Shown: positions 43,452 to 54,569 of the stretch, piece after piece
Numbering within the stretch: position 1 is the first letter of the stretch
Layout of the letters: every line of letters begins with the position of its first letter
Source: Cryptomeria japonica
Taxonomy: Eukaryota > Streptophyta > Pinopsida > Cupressales > Cupressaceae
Assembly: GCF_030272615.1 (NCBI RefSeq)
Contig: NC_081407.1
Coordinates: 141,362,897 to 141,426,896 of the forward strand
Direction: 5' to 3'
DNA: 64,000 nucleotides
Translations under genes and position numbers: made by a program
The notes under the pieces: generated by a model
Seen by the model: the letters and a program-made list of their open reading frames with translations, nothing else
Database searches by the model: none
Told to the model about the DNA's origin: nothing

Positions 43452-46295
43452 CTAAGACTTATGAGGGGGAGGAGGCGTCCTTGTCGTTGCCGAAGAAGGC
43501 TGTCGTCCTGTGTGGAGCCGAACGTTCTTCTCAGCAGTCAGCTGTCGCTCGCGTGCCTTCTTGACCATGTGTGCAGCCTCCAATAATTTCTTGTCCTCCT
43601 GCTCCACCTGTAGAGTCAGGTCAGCCACCTTCGTTGCAAGTACCTTCGACTCCGCCTCCTGCTTGCTGCAATGGATGTCGTAAGTGGCCACCTTCACCTC
43701 CAACTCAACCCTCAAGTTCTTCTCCATTGTGGCTAACTGCTCACACTGTACCACCTCTTTCTCCAATTTCTCGACGTACAATTGTTGTGCCCGTTGCTCC
43801 ATCTTACTTTGTCTCATCTGAAAGTAGACATCTCAGAATAACCCCTCCATACTATGCAAGGTGGCTCCCAAGGTGCCAACTCCCTCGACCAGTCGCATGT
43901 GCTTCCACTCTTGCGCCATCTCCGACGTACCACTGTCGGGCCACCTCTGCTGCTTGAAGTGGCGTGCAAACTCACACCCCGAAGCCATGAAGTGCAATAG
44001 CTGCTTAGCGTCAGCTGAGTTGCCGCCATCCATCTGTCCAGCCAACTGTGCCATACCTTGGGCTATGTTCGATATCCCCTGTAACTCCCCAAGGTATCGC
44101 TGGAGGGAGCCTGCTGGATCTCTAGGGTTTGGCGGTGTAATGTGTAGACCTGCCAGTGGTCCTCCAGACCCGCTATCCTCTACATCAAGGATTTTCTGGT
44201 CATGTCCACTTCCCCCAGTCTCCTTGTCCTGCTCCTCAGCGGACATCATCTCATCTTGAACCTAATCTATGATAGGAGCTGCCCTGTGCTGCGTCTCGCC
44301 TTGGCCAACTGCCATGTCGTGCGGTGAAGATGAAGTGGGAAGGCGAGGTGCAAGTGCAAATTGCCCGAGCCACCCGTCCAGGGATGCATCTATATCATCG
44401 TCAACTAGTGTGCCCAACATCGCCAACTTCTCTTGGCCATCCCCTCCTTCCGTGTCTGCCATAAGTATGTCCACGAACTCATTCCTTCCTGGGGGTGCCA
44501 TACTACCCTCAACTGCTACAGTCGCCTCCTCCGTACTAGTACATGCCATACTAGTACTTGCCTCCTGAACAACTACCTCCTGTACGGCTACCTTCTGGCT
44601 CTCATCATTCTGGACGGTGTTAGCTTCCCTAGCATGCTGCACGTCCATCCCTGCCACCGTACGATCCACCACTACTGTGCCGCTTAAGTCTCCACTCGTA
44701 TGGTCTACTGGTCCACTAGTACAGTCTGTTGCTGCTGGTACAACGTGTACTTCTAGTACGGCCATGCCTATCTGCAGTAGCGACACCCGTCTTTGTGTTG
44801 GAGGCTCCCCTTCGTCAACTTTCCTGAACAACATTCCTATTGGTCTCACGTCGCCTACCTGGCTAGCCACTGTGAGTGCTTCCTTAGGTAGCAGGTGCAC
44901 GGAAGGAGGTAATTTGGGGGGTGTAAATTTCACCTGAGTGCTTCTCCACCATACTCGCAACCCTCCATGCTTCAGCTGCTCTTGTTCCTCCTTCCCTTCC
45001 TATTGCTGTGACTCCGCTTCTTCTTCCTCTCCTCCGACATTGTGCGGTGCCATGCGAAATCCTTCATCTCCACTCTCCTTTTCCTCTGTTTCCTTCGCTT
45101 CCTCATCTGAGTCCTCCATGCTGCTATCTTCTTCCACCTCTACTGCTACGTCCAACTTCCTCCTCTTCGCTGGCTACATGGCATCTCCAAGGGTGTCCAG
45201 GTGAACATAATAGTATATGGAGGGCTTGTTGGGTTCCACCCTACCGCGTGGCTCAAAAGTACCCCACATCTCTGAAGGTACCTATGTTCGTACTGCATCC
45301 AGAAACAAACTAATGGCATGGTGGCACATATAGAATGTTTAATGCTCCTGGTTGAGGAAATCATGAATCCTCTTAGATAAGAGTTGCGCCCAATTATAAA
45401 CCTTACCACACTTGATGCCGTTCATCAGTCCTATCATCTTGATGGCTATGTCAGATGCTCGACTGGCCCCTGTGAGTCTGCTTTTCACCAAATCCATCAA
45501 CATCCTCCACTCCCCAAGTGCAATGAAAGCACCAAACACTCTTCCACTGTTCTTCTGTCAAATCATCCCTGCACACCAAGTCCAACAACCATTTATTTTT
45601 CTTCCTGGTGAGCTTCTTTGCCAGTTTTGCTACAGATGCCCCCTTATCAGGTATACCAAATACCCTCTTGAAGTCCTGAGCTTTGAAGGAAACCCTTACT
45701 GTGCAGCCTTGGAACTCAATAATGGAGGCTTTCTCGTGGTGGTTGTATCTGGACACCATAGTACGAAGCACAGGTTCAAAATCCTTAATATTAAACGTCG
45801 ACATCTGGATGGCGTGGTCCACCTATGCTTTCCGGAGAGAATCTTTTATCACATGGTTTGAAGGGTTTTCCTACCACCAAGTACGACATTCATTGTCGGT
45901 CACACTCTCAAAAGCCACATTTTCTGCATTGATTCCTTCTGGGTCCTTCTGTATTTTTGGCCTGAGCTTCACCTTCTTGCTGCTGCTGCTAGGCTCCGTA
46001 GTTGTCATGGTGGCACTATGGTTGCCGTGCTGATTTTTCCCTTTGTCATTACTTGCTCCCAGGCCATTATAACGGTCCGAATTTGCTGCGTGACTGGGGT
46101 CCCCCCAGCTAGTACGAACCATCGTACCAAATTCCCTGCCAAGCCTGCTGTACTGCTTGCACGTGGTACTTCCAGACCGTACAACTTCTTCAACTTGCAC
46201 GAACCCTTCCCACAACTCCGTATAGATGGCTCGAATTCCTGCATAGATGCCTTCGATTCTTTTCTGCAACTACTCCCTGCGTGTATGGATGCCAA
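43452..46295 (-). pseudogene. element C accessory ORF (aORF)
   Basis: Same family as the extra ORFs of A and B. From a start near 46295 or 46269, the blocks are ENVAFESVTDNECRTWW; IQMSTFNIKDFEPVLRTMV; EFQGCTVRVSFKAQDFKRVF then GIPDKG; LDLVCRDDLTEEQWKSV; LGEWRMLMDLVKSRLTG then ASRASDIAIKMIGLMNG; KVYNWAQLLSKRIHDFL; an acidic patch (about 45150-45060); a long variable part (44960-44262); CEFARHFKQQRWPDSGTSEM; and a coiled coil to the end (LLEAAHMVKKARERQL). About 945 codons in all. Frameshifts near 45830, 45510, 45300, 44255 and 43820. The least decayed view of the central domain is here. The FGIP turn and helix-rich reading recall plant mobile-domain proteins, but that is only an impression. 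Confidence 0.78.
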
Positions 46296-46720
46296 CGTGG
46301 AAAGGGTTGTACAGTTGATGTCCGTACGAGGTACACGTCCCCATCTGCTGGCCGAACAGTCTTTCTTTTACTCCTGGTATCCGTACGCGATCGTACGGAT
46401 TGCTTTTCTTCCTGCAGCACGATGTCGAATCAACTGTTTCGCTGTACGGTATGACCCTCACGAGTTCGTACGTGTGCGATGTACAAACTCCTTGGCTTGC
46501 TGGCCATACACCGTACGGATTATACTATTGCACTTTGCGTACTACTTCTATCTGGTCCGTACAGGTTGTATGTACGAATGAGTTAGTTCCTCCTGTTCGT
46601 GATGCTCGTACGACCGGTTCTGCTCACCTCATGTACCCTCCGAATTGGTCCGTACAATCTGTGCTCGAACTGCTCTGCGATGTACGGATCCGTACGATCC
46701 TATACTTCAACTACTCTCTT
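46296..46720 (-). repeat. cluster of CCGTACGG-type words between pol and aORF of element C
   Basis: About seventeen GTAC-centred words (CCGTACGA, TCGTACGG, CCGTACGG, CTGTACGG, GTACGTGTG and others) occur in 400 bases at irregular spacing. They continue more thinly into the 5' part of aORF (46080-46200). Same position as the cluster in element A (32500-32960). Confidence 0.8.
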
Positions 46721-46802
46721 CACTTGATTTTCTTCCTTTGCAAATTCCGCTTCGACCACTTCGATTCCTCTTGTGTGATGTGTAAAAATAGTCTCTTTGG
46801 GG

Positions 46803-46843
46803 ATTTTTATAACCACTTTCATTTTCCAGGGTTAGGGTTAGGC
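46803..46843 (-). promoter_or_regulatory. telo-box plus TATA: candidate internal promoter for aORF
   Basis: In the aORF direction, CTAACCCTAACCCTGG (46843-46828) is followed 14 bases later by GGTTATAAAAATCCCC (about 46814-46799). Telo-boxes next to TATA boxes are common in plant promoters. It lies about 500 bases upstream of aORF, before the GTAC cluster. Element A has no clear equivalent. Confidence 0.5.
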
Positions 46844-46862
46844 ATAAATATATTTTTAATTT

Positions 46863-47811
46863 TTAATTAAATAATCTCCTTTTTATTAAATGTATTTTTC
46901 CTTTATTTACTTCCATCACTTTTACCTTATATTTTAATTTTTTAATACTTGCTAACCCTATCCTTTTTATTTTTTCCATGTACTTTTCTTTTTCAATTTT
47001 TATTACCCCCCTTAGAATATTTTTTAAAATCTTCACTCGACAATATTTTTTAAATTCAATTTTTTGTACCTTCAACTTACTAAGGTATCCCCGAGCCCCT
47101 TTTTGCCATTCTGCTTTCCCTTTTTGACCTTCAGGATAGCTTATCTCCTCTTCGGACACTTCTACATAACATTTTTGCTCCCTTGGCTTCCTCTTCAACG
47201 TACAGATACTTGGTTTTTTCTTTGCTTTTCCCTTGTCATTCATTCTGATTTCCTTTAATCTTTTATTTGGTCCTTTGTTGGCATCCTCGTACTCTGTGTT
47301 CCTTTTCACTCCTGAAGGATTGTCCTGAGGCCTTAACTTAATCTCCGAATCATGCAACCACGTACATACGTGCGACATCCTCCTGTAGCATTCTTCTGCA
47401 CAACACGTCCCCACGTACTCCAGATCCCATATCTTATCCACCAACGGAGCGGGTCCCACTCCCTTAAACCGCCCGTCGACATACCGACCTCCATACTGCT
47501 GGTACCACGTTACCCTTTCTTCGTTCACCTCTGGGGGTCCTACGGGGTTAGGTATCACTCGATACAATGAATTTGGTCCGGCCTCTAGTTCTCTTGGCTG
47601 GGAGGCTATGATGAACAAGTCTTCGGTTTTCAGCACCATCTTCAAATAGGGACCTAGTGCTGCCTCGTACTCCTCTAGGTCAATTTCTTCCTCCAGGTTT
47701 GCAGGTTCCCCTTCCTTATTTGCATTCTCGACTTTCCTCTTGGCTTTGGCTTCTTCATCGATATCATATTCTACATACCCCTCTCGAAGACCCTCATTTG
47801 GAGCCCTCTTC
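46863..47811 (-). CDS. element C pol C-terminal extension / second accessory ORF, 316 codons open
   Basis: The frame is open from 47811 with no Met until 47645 (MKMVLKTEDLF), so it may be read as a continuation of pol after a frameshift near 47815. It reads EYDIDEEAKAKRKVENANKE, EEIDLEEYEAALGPYL, FIIASQPRELEAGPNSLYRV, VTWYQQYGGRYVDGRFKGVG and CAEECYRRMSHVCTWLHDSE, followed by a very Lys-rich tail. The two parts look like a small Trp/Tyr/Cys-bearing folded domain and a basic nucleic-acid-binding tail. I do not recognise the family. It is uninterrupted although the rest of C is not. Element A lacks it between integrase and the GTAC cluster. Confidence 0.55.
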
Positions 47812-47813
47812 CT

Positions 47814-49300
47814 CTAGTGACGTGAAATCCGTACCCACACAACCGAGTCCCCAAAATATGCATTTGTCAGGTGTTTATGGATCCTCGGAACAACAACACC
47901 TTCCACCCGCTTCGGCGCAAGTCGTTCTTCCATGAATGTGAGCGGTTTGGTGCAATCTTCATCCCGACGATAGGGCTTTGCTTTCACCACCGGGTCTTCT
48001 TCCACTTCCCTACTCTGCCCGATGGTCCAATCTCCTCTTGTGGCGTATCCCAACATGTTGATCGCTATCACAGGTTTGTTTCGTTCTCTGTAAACTTTCA
48101 GTTTCGAACCATTCACCGAGTCCCTGATTGGGTTGTCGTCCAAGGTAGATAGCTTAACTGCTTCGTTCTTCCCGACCCCCCTGATCTTATATGGTCCGAG
48201 CCAATGAACTTTGAACTTCCCTGGTCGCAGTTTGTTACAACCGTTATACTTCAAAACCAACTACCCAGGTCGAAAGTTCACCCACTGGAGGTGCTTGTCA
48301 TGCCATAACTTCCGCCGCCGTTGCACTACCTCCGTTGCCCATTGTGCCATTATCCTCTGTTCGTCGAATTTCACCAAGCTTTCAAGCCTTGCACTCAGAG
48401 TCTCTTCATCACCAAGTCTATTGTCCACCGCCACCCATAGGCTTGGTACGGTGTACTTGGCAGGTACCACAACCTCCTGCCTGTACATTAGCTGGAATGG
48501 AGTACGCCCCGTAGTGACCTTGCAGGTCGGGTGGTAAGCCCACAATACTGCCGACAACCTTTCTTCCCAATCCTCCTGCTCCACCCCGCACGACTTATAG
48601 ATTATTGACACCAATACCTTGTTGGTCGCCTCTTCTTGTCCGTTTGCTCGGGGGTAGTACGAGCTAGAGATATTGTGGAAAATTTTAAACTCAATGGTCA
48701 TGGTACGGATTACTTAGTTGACGAAATGCACTCCCCGGTCACTTGTGATTTGAAGGGGTATCCTGTACCTGGTGACAATCTGTTCGTACAAGAACCATGC
48801 CGTACTAAGAGCAGTGTTATCTGGTAGGGCTCTCGCTTCTGCCCACTTGGTGAGGTACTCTGTAGCCACCACAATATATTTGCACCTATGCATACTGCTT
48901 GGCTTCAAGGGTCCCACAAAATCCAGACCCCACCTTTTAAATAGCTCCTGTGGCTGGGAGGGGAAGAGGGGCATGAAGTCCTGCTTGAGTGGTTTCCCTG
49001 CACGTTGGCAAGTGTCACACCCGACCACCCACTCTCGAGCATTAGTGTGTAGAGTTGGCCGCCACAGACCGGCCAGAAGTACTTTTCATGCAGTTGCATC
49101 CGGTCCCATGTGTCCCCCTGCTAATCCATCATGTGCTTCCTTCAAGAAACTGGGGATTTCCTCCTCCATGACACATCTCCTCAAGATTTGATCAGGTCCC
49201 ATTTTATACAAAAGACCATTGATCAATTGGGACGTCTTACTCTTCAGTGCCAATTTCCACTGTTCCCTCGGAGGCATCTCCTGTGGAAATGTGGAAGTAG
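47814..49300 (-). pseudogene. element C integrase
   Basis: The HHCC finger spans a frameshift: LKEAHDGLAGGHMGPDATA (about 49150) and VVGCDTCQRAGK (49028). The core has WGLDFVGPLK, TSDRGVHFVN and YYPRANGQEEATNKVL, giving the D, D and E residues. A stop follows HFVN at 48714. The C-terminal part (48260-47814) reads RPGKFKVHWLGPYKIRG, the GPY region, and runs to a stop at 47814. It aligns throughout with element A integrase. No chromodomain seen. Confidence 0.85.
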
Positions 49301-50705
49301 AGAGGTACTGGCCGATCTTCTCATACCATGATGGTAGTACTGCAATCTGGAACAAGTGTGCATCCAGAAAGTCCTCGTTCACCCCTTCGGCCGACTCGCC
49401 TAACCTGATCCGTGACAGTTGATCGACTATCACATGGGACTTTCCTGGCCGCACAATAATGGTGAAGGTGAATTCTTGCAAGAGCAGTAGCCATCTACTT
49501 ACCCGACCCAGGATGATCGGTTTATTTACCAAGTACATCAGTGCCTGATGGTCCACGTAAAACGTGAACGGGGTAGCCAGCAGGTAGTGGCGAAACTTCT
49601 GTACGACGTACACCATCCCCAGTGCCTCCCTCTCTGTTGTACTTTAGTTCTGTTCGGCCCTCGACAAAAGTCGGCTGGCAAAGAAGATGGGATGATCCAG
49701 TCGCTGTGTCCCCACTTGTGCGAGGGTGGCACCAATGGCGAAGTTGGAGGCATCCATGTGTACGTGAAACTCTTTATTCCAATCCGGGTACACCAGAATC
49801 GGTGCACTCACCAGCCGATCCTTCAGTTCCCTGAAGGCTCCTTCCTGCTCCGTACCCCATACGAACGACCCCCCCTTCCTTGTCAGCTTGTCCAGGGGAC
49901 AGGAAACTTGTGCAAAGCCCTTGATGAATCTCCGGTAGTAGCCAACGTGGCCTAGGAATGACTTCACCCCCATTACATCCATCAAACTCTCCATGTTGAT
50001 AATCACCCCTACCTTGTCCGGGTTTGTCTTTAGTCCTTCCTTGCAAACAATGTGGCCGAGAAGCTTTCCCTGTGGCACCGTGAACCTTCACTTCTTCGAG
50101 TTGAGAGCTAGCCTGGCTCTTCGACACCTCTCTATACATTCTCTGAGTGCCTTCAGATGAGTATCCTGGTCACTGAAAATAGACCAGTCAATCCAAGAAT
50201 GCCTTGAAATTCCCTACTAACATTTTGTCAAAGGTGTGTAAAATTATTCTCTGGAAGGTTGCCGGTGCATTACATAGCCCGAAGGGCATGCTATTGTAGG
50301 AGTACACCCCGTCTTCCACCACGAAGGTGGTCTTCAGCTTATCTTCTTCATTAATACTTAGATGGTGTGTAGCTACTTCTTCCAAGATGCTGTCCGTGAA
50401 CGGGATTGGAAAGGGATCTTTGATTGTTACTGCATTTAGACACCTGAAATCCACACATATCCTTATCTAGTTGGCGTCCTCGAGGGAAATAACGATTGGG
50501 GAGACCCAGTCACTTGTCTCCACCTTGAATATGACCCAGCCTCCAGCATTTTGTTGATTTCCTCATTCACTTTGGTAGCGTAGTTCTTGTTCATCATGTA
50601 CGGCCTCCTTCGTACGGGTTGGGCTCCTGGTACAAGGGGTATGCGGTGTACGCACAATTCCGGAGGTATCCCTTTCAAGTCCTTGTACGTCCAAGCAAAG
50701 ACGTC
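49300..50705 (-). pseudogene. element C reverse transcriptase and RNase H
   Basis: RT begins near 50705 (FLEYKDVFAWTYKDLKG, RRRPYMMNKNYATKV), shifts frame near 50540, and continues FRCLNAVTIKDPFPIPFTD. The block that should contain FLDGxxxYNQI is missing between EEVATH and HLSINEEDK, so the first catalytic aspartate is lost. MPFGLCNAPATFQ follows, then KAFLD broken by a one-base insertion at the second catalytic site. The connection and RNase H parts (50078-49400) read GHVGYYRRFIKGF, FHVHMDASNFAIGATL and YVDHQALMYLVNKP. The enzyme is inactive. Confidence 0.86.
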
Positions 50706-51857
50706 CTTGTACTCAAGGAATATCCTGAAATTCGCCGCCTTCAGTATGGGGTTCCAATCATCCCCTATGTGTATCACCTTCGGGTCCTCGTCCTTGCCTA
50801 GATTGACTTTTTTCACATTGGTTTCCTCGTACTTGATAGTTTTATCCCATTCAAACCTGTGGGCCGGTGTGTCATTCACCCGTGCCACTCCTTCCTGGTA
50901 CATACCGTACTCCGGAGGGAATGACAACTCTTCCGTATTGCCACTTGATTCCCCAATCTCGTATATCTGCAACATGTGGCACTCCGGATGGAATACCTCG
51001 TAGTCCTCCATCTGCCAATGGAAGAGTCTGGCCAATGAACTAGTTTCATCTTCAGAGCATCCATCCAGTTCCAACACTCCTTCCTCATTGGGTTCTATCC
51101 CCCCTCCGCCTCTTTCGGAACCCCACTCCCATCTGTTTGAGTCATCCGAGTCAGAGTCGATTGATGCAAGCTGTTCACCGACGATTTGGTTCCTTAGGTC
51201 AATCACATACTTATGGCCCTCACTCTCAATCGAGAGTGTATTCTTTTTCCAGTTATGATTGGCTTTGGCCATGATTAGCCATCCCCTTCCGAGGAGGGCA
51301 TCGTATGCCTTCCTTTCCAGTGGAATGACCACGAAGTCCAGAAAGAATTGCTATGTACCAACCACCACCTTTTGTGCCATGAGAGTCTCGAGGGGTTTGA
51401 TGTTGTGTTGATGCGCATCGACAAGGTGGAATGTTGGTGGCCAGAGGGTAGGCTTGCCAAGACCCCTCCAAGTTTCTTCTGGTAGAACGTTGACGCCGGA
51501 CCTACCATCTACAATGGTGTTTGTGAGCTTCTGTCCCATTATCTCCATCTCCACCACGACAGGTTTCCGTCCAATGCTTACTGTGAGAAGCATAGGGTCT
51601 ATAGCATCCTTACCAGGTTCCATCATTGGAACCGTACTAGATGGTTTTGTCGCCGTTCGGTGTTCCTGGTCGGCAGTGGTGTCACCGACTGCATTTGTCA
51701 AGGCCATCCTCAATAGTGGCATGGTTTTTAGGAGCTTGGATACTAGCATGGGTATAGTGGTCTGTAACATCTGCTTGATGATAGTTTTTCCGGTCCCGAC
51801 CGAAGTGGAGTATTGGCACCTTGGTGCGAGGCCCTCCGCTCTTCTGTCATCGCACAT
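50706..51857 (-). pseudogene. element C protease and acidic linker
   Basis: The frame 51857-51351 holds TNTIVDGRSGVNVLPEETW, the protease active-site block with Gly-Arg where the family has Ser/Thr-Gly, and GKPTLWPPTFHLVDAHQHN. A stop at 51351 precedes the next frame (MVIPLERKAYDALLGRGWL, HKYVIDLRNQ), which completes the protease. It then runs through an acidic linker (SIDSDSDDSNRWEW; HWQMEDYEVFHPECHMLQ) into RT. Confidence 0.8.
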
Positions 51858-54150
51858 TCAATGTTTGCTCTGGCCTCCTGGAGTCTTTCCTTCTCCGTGC
51901 AGGGGTCAGGATACGTGGCTTTCTTACTTTGCAATCTTGTGATTGCCAGTACATCTTCCTCCGGTTCCTTTACCTCCAACATATTCACCCCTTTTTGCTT
52001 TGGACACTCGGTGTCTTCGTGATTCCCTGGACCGCACCACTTTCACAACAAACTCCCCGCATTGTTTCCTGCACAAAGTGACCCCATTCGTTGCATTTCC
52101 GCATCGGATCATGGGCCGTCCTTTTGCATCGTATTGAATTTTACTCCTTGGCGTGTTTAACTTGGACTAGTTGTTACCCCGCCAGTTGTTACAGTACCGT
52201 CCAAGAGAGGCGTCTAAGTTTGTTGTCGGCTTCGGAGGTGTCGCTGGCAGTATGACTTGGTCAGGTTGGGTGAAGAGCATTTGGGTGCTCCGTGCTTTCA
52301 GATTGTACGGGCATTCCTTGATGGAATGTCCCATTACTTGGCAGATGTCATAGAAGGCTTTTCGAGGGCAGCTCCCCTTAGTGTGCCCTTCTGTCTTAGA
52401 GTCGGTGCACCATAGTTCCTTGTCCTCCTTGCCATTTTCTTTGTCAGCCTTTAGTTCTTTCATGATTCTCATCATATCCCTTCGAAGGGCTTGTACGGTC
52501 TTAGACTCCCCGTCGCTGTCTTCATCCATACTATCACCATCACTCACCTGGTGCTTCCCTCGGGATGTCTTACTTTCACTTTCAATATCCATTGCATGGC
52601 TATAAGCTTCCTCGTACGACGATGGTGGGGCCACCCTCATTTTTCTCGAGAGACGGTGAGAGGCCTTCCCCAAACCATCTCTTCTTCAATTTGTCGGCTG
52701 GCTGGTTTTCCATTCTATTCAACAACTCCTTCAGCCTCCGGTTGTATGCCTGAACACTCTCGCTCTTCCCTTGTTTCGTGCTATAAATTTCCACCACGAC
52801 CTCATTATCGTCTCTCAAAAGCTTAAATTCTGCCTCGAACTACTTCTTCAAGTCTTGCCATCTCTTCTTGTGCTGGTCGTCAAGATCTGTATACCAATCA
52901 ATGGCAATCCCTCGGAGAGTGGCGGGAAATGCCTTCAACCATGAATCCCCATCATCCTCACCATTTGCTTGCCAAATAGTTACACGTCTTAATGTGGCGT
53001 ACGGGATCCTCAGACCCATCACCTGTAAACCTTGGAAGTTTTTGTTTGTCCATGTTCTGCATTGGTTTTGTCCTGGGATTGTTTTGTAGGGCTGCTTGGA
53101 AGGAGGTGTGTGTGGTACTATGTATCGCTTGGTAGGTAGTGTGCGCATACGATGAGGACAAAATGTTCTGCTCTTTGTGTACCAGTGCCTGTACTGCACT
53201 CTCGAACCCACTTGAGCCTTCACCACGTTTGTCCCCTACGTCCTCAGCATCGTGATTACTTTCGCCTTTGTGCTCCTTCCTTCCCGGAGTTTCAGGCTCC
53301 AGATCTCCTATTTTGTTTTCCTCCGACAAGGACAAATTCTCGATGCAGAACACTGTCGTTTCAAAGATATTGGCGATCTCTTCATCTAGATCTCGTACTG
53401 CCTCCTCTCCTTGTTCGGAGTACTCCAATGGACTGCTCTGCGACTCGGCTTCGAAGTCTTAACTCGACGATGAGTGTGGGGCCTGGTCGGCGAGATCTTC
53501 CTCCGCTACGTTTGGAAGTGGCAGGTTCCTGGCGACCTCCTCCAACTCCTTCCATGTACACGGGGTTTCTCTCCCGACTACGACTCTGACTCACACTCCG
53601 ACTCCTACTATGTCTCTCTGGACTCCTTGAGTCAGCAACTTCCCTCAGTCGTTGCCTCTGCTCTGCCTACTCTTTTATGTGGAGGGATCTCCATACGGTT
53701 CCCTCATCTACTACTTCGGTGGTACCATGGTAGTGGTACGCCTGTCTTTGTTTGGCCGTAAGGGCATTGATTGCCGGGAGTACGACGTCGGCTCGTATCC
53801 CTTTCCTCTTCCTCCCCACTGTTCCGCTCTTCGTACCTTTGCAGTACTTGTTGCCGACGGAGTTCTCGTGCAGTCTCCTCCCTTTGGTCTTGGAGTGCAA
53901 TTAGATTTTTGGCGAGCAACCTTGGAATGCTCCTGAGCAGATCAAAGACGGGAGTGTTGACGGTGAGTTCACCACGTACTGTGCCTTTAGAGACGGCTCT
54001 CTCCTGAGCCTCCCTTTGCACGTACTGCGTGACTGACACGTCCCACAACTCTACCAAGTCTGCCATCAACTGATCCTCTCATGCACTTTCTCAGTTCTTT
54101 CTTCGTGTGTGTCACTGTCTACGACAATCAATTGCTGATTGAATGGCCGG
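51858..54150 (-). pseudogene. element C gag
   Basis: The start region near 54150-54069 is frameshifted. The first long frame, 54069-53704, reads MADLVELWDVSVTQYVQREA, then ELRRQQVLQRYEERNSGEEE. A middle part (53428-52958) ends KLPRFTGDGSEDPVRHIKTC. The capsid-type region continues AFPATLRGIAIDWYTDL (about 52900), STKQGKSESVQAYNRRLKEL and KKRWFGEGL. The zinc-knuckle zone at 52400-52300 reads CTDSKTEGHTKGSC and YDICQVMGHSIKEC, each having lost one cysteine. Remnants of two more knuckles lie to 52020. It aligns with element A gag from end to end, supporting a four-knuckle ancestor. Confidence 0.82.
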
Positions 54151-54189
54151 TCCATTAATTCCTTCCGCCTGCAGCCATGGTTATCTCCA

Positions 54190-54215
54190 AGTTCGTACTG
54201 GCAATGACAGCAAAA
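54190..54215 (-). other. decayed primer binding site of element C
   Basis: In complement the bases after the 5' LTR read TTTTGCTGTCATTGCCAG, alignable with TTTGGCGCCGTTGCC of element A with several changes. The following ACTTGG is shared too. Confidence 0.55.
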
Positions 54216-54569
54216 TGTTTAGTCACTACAGTGAGGTTGGTAAACTTACAGATAAACAAAAGTATTCAACACGTACCAACAACACATGTAACACGAACAT
54301 TCATGTATATTAAAGCATAAGTAACAATTACAGTAAACACAAATATGGCAGAATTATGGTATCTTTATTTCATTCCAAATATGCCAGTACAATGCTAACT
54401 TGCCGAGGTTCCATCCATACACTATATAGACCTGAAGGTTGGCCAGCTGCCAACCGTCACAACCTACCAATTACCAACTACCCCACGGGAACCTCTCAGC
54501 AACCCATACATAACAAAACATAAACACCCCAAACAACTATAAACTAACATGTGTTATTAGCCCCTAACA
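54216..54569 (-). repeat. 5' LTR of element C
   Basis: Pairs with 43032-43386; plus-strand termini TGTTTAGTCACTACAG and AGCCCCTAACA. Confidence 0.9.

Larger units (their letters stand above)
43032..54569 (-). mobile_element. Ty3/gypsy LTR retrotransposon C with accessory ORF, 11.5 kb, inserted in element D's LTR
   Basis: LTRs at 54216-54569 (5') and 43032-43386 (3') differ at about 22 of 355 positions by eye. Transcription direction is leftward: primer site, gag, protease, RT, RNase H, integrase, a C-terminal extension, promoter-like block, GTAC-word cluster, aORF, polypurine tract. The architecture equals that of element A. No clean target duplication: the flanks are CCTAG and CCCAA, matching at three of five positions. 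Many frameshifts, and an RT deletion that removes the first catalytic aspartate block, make it inactive. Confidence 0.92.

Noticed and set aside
46829-46842. Telomere-type repeat (TTAGGG)
   Set aside because: Only two units, next to a TATA box; better explained as a promoter telo-box.
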